Positions 35,264 through 43,862 of a stretch of 54,204 nucleotides of DNA are shown in pieces. Made by a program: the position numbers and the translations under genes. Source of the DNA: Egerieenecus sp048201975 (GTDB lineage: Bacteria; Bacillota; Clostridia; Christensenellales; Aristaeellaceae); contig DBFBGQ010000028.1 in the NCBI GenBank assembly GCA_048201975.1, forward strand, positions 1-54,204. Reading direction: 5' to 3'. The number at the start of each line of letters is the position of its first letter. The first letter of the stretch is position 1. Under the pieces are notes generated by a model. The model had not been told where the DNA came from. It ran no database searches and saw nothing but the letters and a program-made list of their open reading frames with translations.

Positions 35264-35266
35264 GCC

Positions 35267-36454
35267 ATGGAACGTGTCATCTATGTGGAACGAGGCGTCC
35301 GGACCGCGGTGGCCGTGGCGGAGGATGGCCGGTTGTGTGAATATCTGCCGGAGGCCGACCTGTCCCAGGGGCTGACGGAAAGCATATACAAGGGCCGGGT
35401 GGAACGGGTGGTGCCCGGCATGCAGGCGGCGTTTGTCCAGCTGGGCCTGGAGCGGAACGGCTTTCTTCCCCTGGCGGAAAATAGCAAGACCGTTGTGTGG
35501 CCGGGGCTGCAGAGCGGGCAGGATGTGCTGGTGCAGGTGAAGCGGGAGCCCGTGGGGCAGAAGGGCGCTTTTTTGACCCGGGACGTGACGCTGGCTGGAC
35601 AGTATGTGCTGCTGATGCCCATGAACCGCTACATTGGCGTATCCGCCCGCGTGACGGAAGAGGAAGAGCGGCAGGCGCTTCATGCCTTGGGGCAGGAGAT
35701 TGCTCAGGAGCAGTTTGGCCTGGTAATGCGGCAGGCCGCCGCGCAGGCGCAGGAGGAGGACATCCGCCAGGAGGTGGAAGCGCTGCGCCTGCGCTGGAGC
35801 GACATCGCCCGCAGGGCGCCCACGGCGCATGTGCCTTCGGTGCTGGAGCGGCCGCGAAATTTTCTGGAGCGCCTGCTGGACGATTATCTGCCCCGGGGGA
35901 ACACTTCTCTGGAGACCAACGATCAGCGGTTGGCGGAGGCATGGGCAAGTGCGCTGCCATGCCGGTATGCGGCTTCATTCCGCATGAGGGATGTGCCGGG
36001 GCTGACAAAGCAGCTGGAGCGCGCGCTGAAACGCCGGGTCTGGCTTCCAAGCGGCGGCAACCTGGTGATCGACCCCTGCGAAGCCATGACGGTGGTGGAT
36101 GTGAACAGCGCAAAGTTTACCGGCAAGCGCGCCCTGGAGGATACGGTGCTGCGGCTGAACCTGGAGGCGTGCGAGGAGATCGCCGCGCAGATACGGTTGA
36201 GGAACCTATCCGGGATCATCCTGGTGGACTTTGTGGACATGACGTCGGAGGAACATCGTGAACAGGTGGCGCAAGCGTTGCGGCAGGCCCTGGAAGCGGA
36301 TCGGGTAAAAACGGTGATCCATGGCTTTACCAGCCTGGGGCTGATGGAAGTGACGCGCAAGCGCGCCGGTCTCCCGCTGCGGGAGCTGATGACGACCCCC
36401 TGCCCGGCTTGCGAAGGTCTGGGGCGGGTGGAAAGGAGCGAAAGGGATGCGTGA
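35267..36454 (+). CDS. rng: ribonuclease G/E family protein
   Basis: This 395-residue nuclease has an S1-like RNA-binding segment (YKGRVERVVPGMQAAFVQLG, about residues 40-60) and the catalytic metal-binding Asp residues in MTVVDVNS (about 278) and ILVDFVDM (about 321). It ends soon after the zinc-link CPAC. It is shorter than E. coli RNase G (about 489) because sequence after the zinc link is missing. It acts in rRNA and mRNA processing. In many Clostridia this gene is followed by rplU; here miaB follows instead. Confidence 0.93.
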   Translation: MERVIYVERGVRTAVAVAEDGRLCEYLPEADLSQGLTESIYKGRVERVVPGMQAAFVQLGLERNGFLPLAENSKTVVWPGLQSGQDVLVQVKREPVGQKGAFLTRDVTLAGQYVLLMPMNRYIGVSARVTEEEERQALHALGQEIAQEQFGLVMRQAAAQAQEEDIRQEVEALRLRWSDIARRAPTAHVPSVLERPRNFLERLLDDYLPRGNTSLETNDQRLAEAWASALPCRYAASFRMRDVPGLTKQLERALKRRVWLPSGGNLVIDPCEAMTVVDVNSAKFTGKRALEDTVLRLNLEACEEIAAQIRLRNLSGIILVDFVDMTSEEHREQVAQALRQALEADRVKTVIHGFTSLGLMEVTRKRAGLPLRELMTTPCPACEGLGRVERSERDA

Positions 36455-37865
36455 GCACGCGCCCGTGATTGTTTCGCCGCAGGAACAGGCGATGCAGCGG
36501 GCCTATATGGAAAAGGTGCGTGATTTGCCGCACCGGCCGTCCAGCTTTTATGTGGTGACCTATGGTTGCCAGATGAACGCTCACGACAGCGAAAAGCTAT
36601 CCGGCATGCTGGCGGAAATGGGGATGTCCCAGGCGCCCAGCCGGGAGCAGACGGACCTGGTGCTGTTCAATACCTGCTGCGTGCGCGACAACGCCGAGCG
36701 CCGGGCTTTGGGCAATGTGACCTGGCTGAAGGAGCTGAAAAAGGAGAAGCCTGAGTTGATCATCGGCGTGTGCGGGTGCATGATCCAGCAGCCAGGCATG
36801 GCGGAAAAGATCCTGAAGCAGTATCAATTTATTGACCTGGCCTTCGGGACCGCCAACCTTCACCGCCTGCCGGAGCTGCTGTACCAGGAGCTGGAATCCG
36901 CGCGGCCCGTGGTGGAGGTGGATTCAGCGGATTATCTGATCGCCGAAGGGCTGCCGGTAAAGCGGCTGCGGCCGGATCACGCCTATATCACCATTATGTA
37001 CGGTTGCGACAACTTTTGCAGCTACTGCATCGTGCCCTATGTGCGGGGGCGGGAGCGCAGCCGGGAAGCGGATGCGATTCTCCAGGAGGCGGAGGAGCTT
37101 TTTGCCGGGGGCGTGAAGGAAATCATGCTCCTGGGCCAGAACGTCAACTCCTATGGCAAGGGGTTGGATACGGGGGTCAGCTTTGCAGGGCTGTTGCGGC
37201 GGCTGGACCGGATTGGCATTCCGCGGATACGCTTCATGACATCCCATCCCAAGGATCTGTCCCAGGAGCTGATTGAGGCCATGGGGGACTGCAGGCACGT
37301 GTGCCCGCAGTTCCATCTGCCGGTGCAATCCGGCAATGATGAAATCCTTCGGGCGATGAACCGGCATTATGACCGGGCCGCCTATCTGGACAAGGTGGAG
37401 CGGCTGCGCCAGGCGGTTCCAGGCATCGGTTTGACCACGGATATCATTGTGGGCTTTCCTGGGGAGACCGAAGCGCAGTTTCAGGATACGCTTTCCCTGG
37501 TGCGGCAGGTGGGGTACGATTCGGCGTTTACCTTTATCTTTTCTCCGCGCCCCGGCACAAAGGCGGCCGCCATGCCGAACCAGGTGCCTGCCGAAGTGGC
37601 CCAGGAGCGTCTGGAAAGGTTGCTCCGGGTCCAGGAGGAGGCCCAGCTTCAAGCCCAGCGGCGTTTCCTGGGAACGGAGGAGGAAGTGCTGGTGGAATCC
37701 CTGAGCCGGCGCAGCGCCCAGGCCGTGTCCGGCAAGGGACTGCACGGCGTTTCCATAACCTTCCCGGGAAGCGAAAGGGACGTGGGCGAAATCGTCCGCG
37801 TCCGGATTACCGAATGCGCCAACAACACCCTCCGGGGTGAAAGATTGGATCAAGTAAAGGAGTAA
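36447..37865 (+). CDS. miaB: tRNA-2-methylthio-N6-dimethylallyladenosine synthase MiaB
   Basis: This 472-residue methylthiotransferase has the MTTase domain with Cys41 (TYGCQMN) and two further cluster cysteines (NTCCVRDN, VCGCM), the radical SAM motif CDNFCSYC near residue 188, and a C-terminal TRAM domain. It adds a methylthio group at A37 of tRNAs that read UNN codons. It overlaps the end of rng by 8 bases and has GGAG upstream. miaA, the preceding enzyme in the pathway, is 5 kb downstream. Confidence 0.97.
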   Translation: MREHAPVIVSPQEQAMQRAYMEKVRDLPHRPSSFYVVTYGCQMNAHDSEKLSGMLAEMGMSQAPSREQTDLVLFNTCCVRDNAERRALGNVTWLKELKKEKPELIIGVCGCMIQQPGMAEKILKQYQFIDLAFGTANLHRLPELLYQELESARPVVEVDSADYLIAEGLPVKRLRPDHAYITIMYGCDNFCSYCIVPYVRGRERSREADAILQEAEELFAGGVKEIMLLGQNVNSYGKGLDTGVSFAGLLRRLDRIGIPRIRFMTSHPKDLSQELIEAMGDCRHVCPQFHLPVQSGNDEILRAMNRHYDRAAYLDKVERLRQAVPGIGLTTDIIVGFPGETEAQFQDTLSLVRQVGYDSAFTFIFSPRPGTKAAAMPNQVPAEVAQERLERLLRVQEEAQLQAQRRFLGTEEEVLVESLSRRSAQAVSGKGLHGVSITFPGSERDVGEIVRVRITECANNTLRGERLDQVKE

Positions 37866-37872
37866 ATCAGAT

Positions 37873-38286
37873 ATGGAAAAGGTACTTGAACAAGCCCGCC
37901 TGCTGGCGGAAGCCATTGCGGAGAGCGACGTTTATCTGCACATGCGCCAATGCGAAAACGACGCCATGAAGGATCCGGAGGCGACGCAGGCCATCTCCGA
38001 CTTTGTGGAAAAGCGTCAGAAGGTGGAAAGCCTGCTGGCGGAGGGCAACATGGACCACGCCGCCCTGGCGGAAGCCAGTCAGGCCATGGAGGCCGCTGAA
38101 AAACTTGTCAATCAGCAGCCCATGGTGCGCGCCATGCAGGATGCCCGCAATCAGTTCACCCAGATGATGGACAATGTGAATCAGATTCTTCGCTTCATTA
38201 TCACCGGGGAGACCGGCGAAAGCGGCGGATGCAGCGGCTCCTGCGAGAGCTGCGGCGGTTGCTCCACCTGCGGCGGCTGCCACTGA
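37873..38286 (+). CDS. YlbF/YmcA-family protein with cysteine-rich tail
   Basis: This 137-residue helical protein matches the Com_YlbF family in its first 110 residues. It ends in a Cys/Gly tail with six cysteines (Cys120, 124, 127, 130, 133 and 136). In B. subtilis, ymcA lies directly after miaB, exactly as here, and the YmcA/YlbF/YaaT complex is reported to carry iron-sulfur clusters. The tail could bind such a cluster or a metal. It lies 7 bases after miaB. A hairpin without a T-tract follows. Confidence 0.87.
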   Translation: MEKVLEQARLLAEAIAESDVYLHMRQCENDAMKDPEATQAISDFVEKRQKVESLLAEGNMDHAALAEASQAMEAAEKLVNQQPMVRAMQDARNQFTQMMDNVNQILRFIITGETGESGGCSGSCESCGGCSTCGGCH

Positions 38287-38293
38287 TAAGAGA

Positions 38294-38328
38294 GGAACCG
38301 CGCCCGGCATCAGACCGGACGCGGTTCC
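38294..38328 (+). terminator. hairpin between ylbF-like gene and mutS (no T-tract)
   Basis: GGAACCGCG (38294-38302) pairs with CGCGGTTCC (38320-38328), with an inner CCGG stem. Without a U-run it may be a processing or stability hairpin rather than a terminator. Confidence 0.45.
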
Positions 38329-38368
38329 CTTGCACTTGATCGACACGCAAAGGAAGAGAAGGTAGCGT

Positions 38369-40966
38369 ATGGCTTTGACCCCCATGATGCAGCAATACAT
38401 GGACGTGAAATCCAAGTACAAGGATTGCATCCTCTTTTACCGGCTCGGGGACTTTTATGAAATGTTTTTTGAAGATGCTCTGACCGCCTCCCGGGAGCTG
38501 GAGCTGACGCTGACCGGGCGGGACTGCGGGCTTAGCGAGCGCGCGCCCATGTGTGGCGTACCCTACCATGCGGTGGAGAATTACCTGAACCGGCTGATTG
38601 AAAAGGGATACAAGGTGGCCATCTGCGAGCAGATGGAGGATCCCGCCCTGGCCAAGGGATTGGTGGAGCGGGAAGTGATCCGCGTGGTGACCCCCGGCAC
38701 AGTGATTGAATCGGGGATGCTGGACGAGCGGACCAACAACTTTCTGCTTTCCGTATGCTTCAGCGGGGAAAAGGCAGGGCTGGCCTTTGCGGATGTCTCC
38801 ACCGGCGAATTTTTCGTCCATCAGGTTTCGGACGCCGCGCGTACCCTGGCGGACGAAGTGACGCGCATCCATCCGGTGGAGATCATTGCCAGCGACCTGG
38901 TGCGCCTGCGGGAATACGTTACCCGGGACGATCTGTCCATGAGCGAGCAGCCGGGAACGGCCTTTCAATTTCAGAACGCATCTGAAATCCTGTGCCGGCA
39001 CTTTCATTTGCAGGACCTGTCCCCCTTGGGGCTGACGGACGACTACCGCCTGGCGGCCCAGGCGGCTGGAGCGCTGATGCGCTATCTGGACGAAACTCAG
39101 AAGAATGCACTGGAGCACATCACCGAGCTGCGCATCTATCAAAGCGGCGACACCATGCTGCTGGACCGCAATACCCGCCGCAACCTGGAACTGACGGAGA
39201 GCATTCGCAGCCGAACCAAGAAGGGCTCCTTGCTGTGGCTATTGGACAAGACCTCCACGGCTATGGGCGGCAGACTGCTGCGCAGCTGGATTGAGCAGCC
39301 CCTGGTGAACCGGGGGGAGATTCTTCGACGCCTGGATGCTGTGGAAGAGTTCACCGCCCAGCATGTGCTTACCATGACCCTCTCGGAGGAGCTTCAGGGC
39401 GTATACGACGTGGAGCGGCTGTTGAGCAAGGTGAGTTACAAGAGCCTCAATGCCCGGGACTGCCTCTCCCTGTGCGCCTCGCTGAAGCGTGTGCCCGATA
39501 TCCGCAGCCTTCTTTCCAATGCCCAGAGCAAGGGTGTGCGCGCGATTTATGCATTGCTGGATCCCCTGGAGGATCTGACCGCGCTGCTGGAGCGCGCCAT
39601 CAACCCGGAGGCTCCGCCGGTGATCTCCGAAGGCGGCATCATCCGGGACGGATATTCCGCAATCCTGGACGAATACCGTTCTGCCGCCACCAATGGAAAG
39701 CAGTGGATCATTGACATGGAGGCCAGGGAGCGGGAAGCCACGGGCATCAAGAACCTGCGCATCCAGTATAACCGGGTGTTCGGGTACTACATCGAGGTTA
39801 CCAAGTCCTATTACGATATGGTGCCCATGCATTACCAGCGCCGGCAAACCCTGGCCAACAGCGAACGCTATATCACGCCGGAGCTGCGGGAGATCGAGCA
39901 GAAGATCGTGGGCGCGCAGGAGCAGTCCGTGCGGCTGGAACTGCAGCTGTTTGCGGAAATTCGGGAAAAGATTGCCGGGGAGATCCTCCGCATCCAGCAT
40001 ACGGCGCAGGGGCTGAAAACGTTGGACGCGCTGCTTTCCCTGGCAAAGGTTGCGGTGAGCAACCACTACGTCCGCCCGGACATCGCGCTGGATGGCAGCC
40101 TTGAAATCGTGGAAGGCCGTCATCCCGTGGTGGAGCAGACCATGCAGGAGGGCGGCTTTGTGCCCAACGACGCGGCAATGGATCAGGATCAGGCGCGGAT
40201 GCTGATTATTACCGGTCCCAACATGGCGGGGAAGAGCACCTATATGCGCCAGGTGGCGCTCATCACGCTGATGGCGCACATTGGCTCCTTTGTTCCGGCC
40301 AGATCTGCGAAAATTCCCATTGTGGATCGAATTTTCACCCGGGTGGGGGCGTCGGATGACCTGGCCAGCGGACAAAGCACATTCATGGTGGAAATGAGCG
40401 AAACCGCCTATATTCTCCGCAATGCCACCAAGGATTCCCTGATCATTCTGGACGAGATTGGCCGGGGAACCAGCACCTTTGACGGTCTGGCCATTGCCTG
40501 GGCGGTGGTGGAGTATCTGTGCGATCCGGCGCGGGTGGGGGCCAAGACGCTCTTCGCCACCCACTACCATGAGCTTTCCGAGCTGGAGGGCCATGTGGAG
40601 GGAGTGCAAAACTACTGCATTTCCGTCAAGGAGCATGGGGAAGACGTAATCTTCCTGCGCAAAATCGTCCGCGGCGGCGCGGACAAGAGCTTCGGCATCC
40701 ATGTGGCCCGCCTGGCAGGGGTGCCCCATCCCGTGCTGGTACGCGCCCATGAAATTCAGGCCCGGCTGGAAGTTAGCGACGTGAACAGGATCGGCCAGAA
40801 CATTCTAGAGGAGGGCTCAACCCGCGAGAACGAGCAGGTCAGCCTGTTTGACGTGGGGAAGACGGAAATCGTCAATGAGCTGCAGAATATTGACGTAATG
40901 GCGTTGACGCCCATCGACGCAATGAACAAGCTCTTCCTGCTGCGGGAAAAGGCGCGGAAGCTCTAA
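38369..40966 (+). CDS. mutS: DNA mismatch repair protein MutS
   Basis: This 865-residue protein shows the mismatch-binding N-terminus (FYRLGDFYEMFFEDA, with the Phe-x-Glu equivalent), Walker A GPNMAGKST near residue 617, Walker B LDEIGRGTSTFDG and the C-terminal helix-turn-helix/dimerisation region. MutS recognises mismatches and recruits MutL, encoded 24 bases downstream. The ATG at 38369 has AGGAAGAGAAGG upstream. It is full length. Confidence 0.98.
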   Translation: MALTPMMQQYMDVKSKYKDCILFYRLGDFYEMFFEDALTASRELELTLTGRDCGLSERAPMCGVPYHAVENYLNRLIEKGYKVAICEQMEDPALAKGLVEREVIRVVTPGTVIESGMLDERTNNFLLSVCFSGEKAGLAFADVSTGEFFVHQVSDAARTLADEVTRIHPVEIIASDLVRLREYVTRDDLSMSEQPGTAFQFQNASEILCRHFHLQDLSPLGLTDDYRLAAQAAGALMRYLDETQKNALEHITELRIYQSGDTMLLDRNTRRNLELTESIRSRTKKGSLLWLLDKTSTAMGGRLLRSWIEQPLVNRGEILRRLDAVEEFTAQHVLTMTLSEELQGVYDVERLLSKVSYKSLNARDCLSLCASLKRVPDIRSLLSNAQSKGVRAIYALLDPLEDLTALLERAINPEAPPVISEGGIIRDGYSAILDEYRSAATNGKQWIIDMEAREREATGIKNLRIQYNRVFGYYIEVTKSYYDMVPMHYQRRQTLANSERYITPELREIEQKIVGAQEQSVRLELQLFAEIREKIAGEILRIQHTAQGLKTLDALLSLAKVAVSNHYVRPDIALDGSLEIVEGRHPVVEQTMQEGGFVPNDAAMDQDQARMLIITGPNMAGKSTYMRQVALITLMAHIGSFVPARSAKIPIVDRIFTRVGASDDLASGQSTFMVEMSETAYILRNATKDSLIILDEIGRGTSTFDGLAIAWAVVEYLCDPARVGAKTLFATHYHELSELEGHVEGVQNYCISVKEHGEDVIFLRKIVRGGADKSFGIHVARLAGVPHPVLVRAHEIQARLEVSDVNRIGQNILEEGSTRENEQVSLFDVGKTEIVNELQNIDVMALTPIDAMNKLFLLREKARKL

Positions 40967-40990
40967 GGGATACCACAAAAGGAGGCAACC

Positions 40991-42910
40991 ATGGCTGATA
41001 CGAGGATTCAGTTGCTGCCGGAGGAGGTCATTGGAAAAATCGCCGCGGGAGAGGTGGTGGAACGCCCTGCCGCGGCCATCAAGGAGCTGGTGGAAAACAG
41101 CCTGGACGCGGGCGCTACGGCGGTTACCGTGGAGATTCGCGAGGGCGGCATCAGCTATTTCCGCGTTACGGACAACGGCCGGGGCATTGCCCCTGAGGAT
41201 ATCCGCATGGCCTTTGAGCGGCATGCCACCAGCAAGATCCGCAAAAGCAGCGATTTGAACGGCATCGCTACCTTGGGCTTCCGAGGGGAAGCGCTGGCCT
41301 CCATCGCGGCGGTGGCCAAGGTGACCTGTACCACCCGCACCCATGACCAGGTAGCCGGCATTCGCGCGGTGAATGAGGGCGGGCAGATGCGCGCCATTGA
41401 AGACGCCGCATGCCCGGAGGGCACAAGCTTTGTGGTGCGGGACCTGTTTTACAACACGCCTGTGCGCCTGAAGTTCCTGAAAAAACCGCAGGCAGAGGGC
41501 GCATTGGTCTCCGACCTGATGATGCGCCTGATTCTCTCCAAGCCGGAGGTTTCCTTCCGCTACCTGAATCAAGGCAAGACGCTGTACCATTCCGCCGGCG
41601 ACGGCAAGCTGGAATCAGCGGTATTCAGCATATATGGCAATGAAATGCTCCGCTCCATGCGCCAGGTGGACGGCAGCATGAACGGCGTAGTGCTGCACGG
41701 GTATGTGGGCATCGGGGAGAGCGCGCGGGGGAATCGGGGGCATCAATCCTTCTTTATCAACGGACGGTATATGCGCAGCAGCCTGCTATCCAGCGCCCTG
41801 GAGGAAGGGACCCGGGAGCGCGTGATGATCGGCAAATATCCCACCTGCGTGCTGCATCTCACCATGCCCTACGAGCAGGTGGATGTAAATGTGCACCCCA
41901 ACAAGCTGGAGGTGCGCTTTCAACGGGAGGCTTCCGTGGCGGAGGCCGTTACAGCCCTGGTCCGGGACGCGCTGAAGGACCGGGACGCGCTGGAGCATCC
42001 GGTGGAAATGCTGCTGACGCCTGAGCCGCCGGCGCAGACGCCGGTACAAATAACAAAAGATGGTCTATTTAGACCGAATTCCGGTCTAAATGACAAAAAC
42101 ATACAAAAGTCTACAAGCGTGCCACCACCCGCGCCCGTTCAGAGAGCGGAAGCGCCGGTGTTTGCCGAACCGAGGACCGGCGGTTTTTCCGCAAAGCTGC
42201 GGGAAACGCCCAGACCCGTGGTGTGGGAAACGCAGGCGCCGTCGATGCCGCCTACGGTGCTGCGGCCGCCGGCGCCCGTCCGGACCGTTCCGGCGGAGCA
42301 GAGCGAGCAGGTCTCCGCGCTGCCGCCGGAAACGCGCAAGCCGCTGAAACTGCTGGGCGTTGCTTTTCACACGTTCATCCTGGTGGAATATGCGGACAAT
42401 CTGCTGCTTATCGACCAGCATGCCGTCCATGAGCGGCTCCTGTTTGATCAGCTGTGCAAAGCCTACGACCAGCATGCGGCGGGGCAGGAGCTGCTGGTTC
42501 CCCTGATCCTTTCCCTGACCCGACGGGAACAGGCGCTGCTGGAGGAAAATCAGGCGCTGTTGGAGCCCATGGGACTCACCGTGGAACCCTTCGGAGACGG
42601 AGAGGTACGGGTGCGCTCCATTCCCATGGTGCTGGGCGAGCCTCAGGCTAAGGCGTTCATTCTGGAGCTATTGGATCAGCTGGAGAACGAGCGGGGGCTC
42701 AACACCATTGAAAAGCGCCGGGCGGCCATATTGCAGCTGGCCTGCAAGAAGGCCGTGAAGGGCGGCGATCCCCTGACGGAAGAGGAAATCCGCGACCTGG
42801 TGGAGCGGATGATCGATCAGCAGGTGACGCCTACCTGTCCCCACGGCCGCCCCCTGGTGGTGGCGATCAGCCACACGGAGCTGGACAAGCGCTTCAAACG
42901 CATTCAGTAA
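40991..42910 (+). CDS. mutL: DNA mismatch repair protein MutL
   Basis: This 639-residue protein has the GHKL ATPase motifs (ELVENSLDAGAT, TDNGRGI, ATSKI, GFRGEALASIA), a linker (about residues 340-445) and a C-terminal dimerisation and endonuclease region. Within it, DQHAVHERLLFD matches the DQHAxxER-type metal motif and CPHGRP is also present. MutL in bacteria lacking MutH nicks DNA itself. The linker is interrupted by an AT-rich palindromic stretch at 42044-42113. Confidence 0.97.
   Translation: MADTRIQLLPEEVIGKIAAGEVVERPAAAIKELVENSLDAGATAVTVEIREGGISYFRVTDNGRGIAPEDIRMAFERHATSKIRKSSDLNGIATLGFRGEALASIAAVAKVTCTTRTHDQVAGIRAVNEGGQMRAIEDAACPEGTSFVVRDLFYNTPVRLKFLKKPQAEGALVSDLMMRLILSKPEVSFRYLNQGKTLYHSAGDGKLESAVFSIYGNEMLRSMRQVDGSMNGVVLHGYVGIGESARGNRGHQSFFINGRYMRSSLLSSALEEGTRERVMIGKYPTCVLHLTMPYEQVDVNVHPNKLEVRFQREASVAEAVTALVRDALKDRDALEHPVEMLLTPEPPAQTPVQITKDGLFRPNSGLNDKNIQKSTSVPPPAPVQRAEAPVFAEPRTGGFSAKLRETPRPVVWETQAPSMPPTVLRPPAPVRTVPAEQSEQVSALPPETRKPLKLLGVAFHTFILVEYADNLLLIDQHAVHERLLFDQLCKAYDQHAAGQELLVPLILSLTRREQALLEENQALLEPMGLTVEPFGDGEVRVRSIPMVLGEPQAKAFILELLDQLENERGLNTIEKRRAAILQLACKKAVKGGDPLTEEEIRDLVERMIDQQVTPTCPHGRPLVVAISHTELDKRFKRIQ
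42044..42113 (+). repeat. AT-rich palindromic insert in the mutL linker
   Basis: ATTTAGACCG (42067-42076) and CGGTCTAAAT (42082-42091) are perfect inverted repeats with the loop AATTC. An additional GGTCTA at 42062 also pairs with the central TAGACC. The segment is far more AT-rich than the surrounding gene but keeps the reading frame open. It could be a small mobile palindromic unit or simply low-constraint linker sequence. Confidence 0.6.
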
Positions 42911-42922
42911 AGGAGCGGGAAA

Positions 42923-43855
42923 TTGCCCATGGAACAAAAACCGCGCGTCCTGGTGCTGGCGGGTCCCACCGCCAGCGGCAAAACGGCCCTGTCCATCAAG
43001 ATTGCCAAGGCGCTGGACTGCGAAATCGTTTGCATGGATTCCATGCAGATCTACCGGGGCATGGACATTGGCACCGCCAAGCCCACCCGGGAGGAAATGG
43101 AAGGCGTTCCCCATCACATGCTGGATGTGGCGGATCCGCGGGAAAATTATAGCGTCGCCATGTACCAGGAACAGGCGGAGCAGGCGATGCGGGGGATACT
43201 CACCCGGGGCCGCACGCCGCTGCTGGTGGGCGGCACGGGGTTTTACCTGCGGGCGCTGCGAAGTCCCATGGCCATGGGCGGCGCGGCCGCGAGCCCGGAG
43301 CTCCGGGCGGAGTTGGAGGCGATCGGCGCACAGCCCGGGGGAAAGGAACGGCTGCACCTGGAGCTGGAGCAGGTGGATCCGGAGACCGCGGCGCGGCTGC
43401 CGGTAAACGACGTGCGCCGGGTCATCCGCGCGCTGGAGGTGCACCGCCTGACGGGCAAGCCCTTTTCCCAGCAGGACGCGCCGCAGCGGGACGTTCCCTT
43501 CGCGTACCGGGTGGCAGCCCTCACCATGGACCGCGAACGCCTTTACCAGCGGGTGAACCAGCGGGTGGACGCGATGATGGCTCAGGGGCTGCTGGAGGAA
43601 GTGCGGGAACTGCTGCGCGCAGGGGTGCCGCCGGAGGCTCAGGCCATGAAGGGGCTGGGCTACAAGGAGCTGCTGCCCTGCGTGCTGGAGGACGCGCCGC
43701 TGGAGGATGCTGTGGAGAAAATCAAGCTGGGAACGAGACATTACGCCAAGCGCCAGCTGACCTGGTTTCGCCGGGAGGAAGATGTGCGGTGGGTGGATGC
43801 CGGCGACCGGGACGCCCTGGATCAGCTGATCCGTTACGATACAGAGGAGGCATAA
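42923..43855 (+). CDS. miaA: tRNA dimethylallyltransferase MiaA
   Basis: This 310-residue enzyme has the P-loop GPTASGKT (residues 14-21), DSMQIYRGMDIGTAKP, and the tRNA-binding segments GTGFYLRAL and LGTRHYAKRQLTWFR. It adds the dimethylallyl group to A37 of tRNAs, the substrate for MiaB. The TTG at 42923 is preferred (AAGGAG seven bases upstream) over the ATG at 42929; they differ by two residues. In B. subtilis hfq follows miaA; here the next gene starts after 7 bases and no hfq is present. Confidence 0.96.
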   Translation: MPMEQKPRVLVLAGPTASGKTALSIKIAKALDCEIVCMDSMQIYRGMDIGTAKPTREEMEGVPHHMLDVADPRENYSVAMYQEQAEQAMRGILTRGRTPLLVGGTGFYLRALRSPMAMGGAAASPELRAELEAIGAQPGGKERLHLELEQVDPETAARLPVNDVRRVIRALEVHRLTGKPFSQQDAPQRDVPFAYRVAALTMDRERLYQRVNQRVDAMMAQGLLEEVRELLRAGVPPEAQAMKGLGYKELLPCVLEDAPLEDAVEKIKLGTRHYAKRQLTWFRREEDVRWVDAGDRDALDQLIRYDTEEA

Positions 43856-43862
43856 AGAGACG

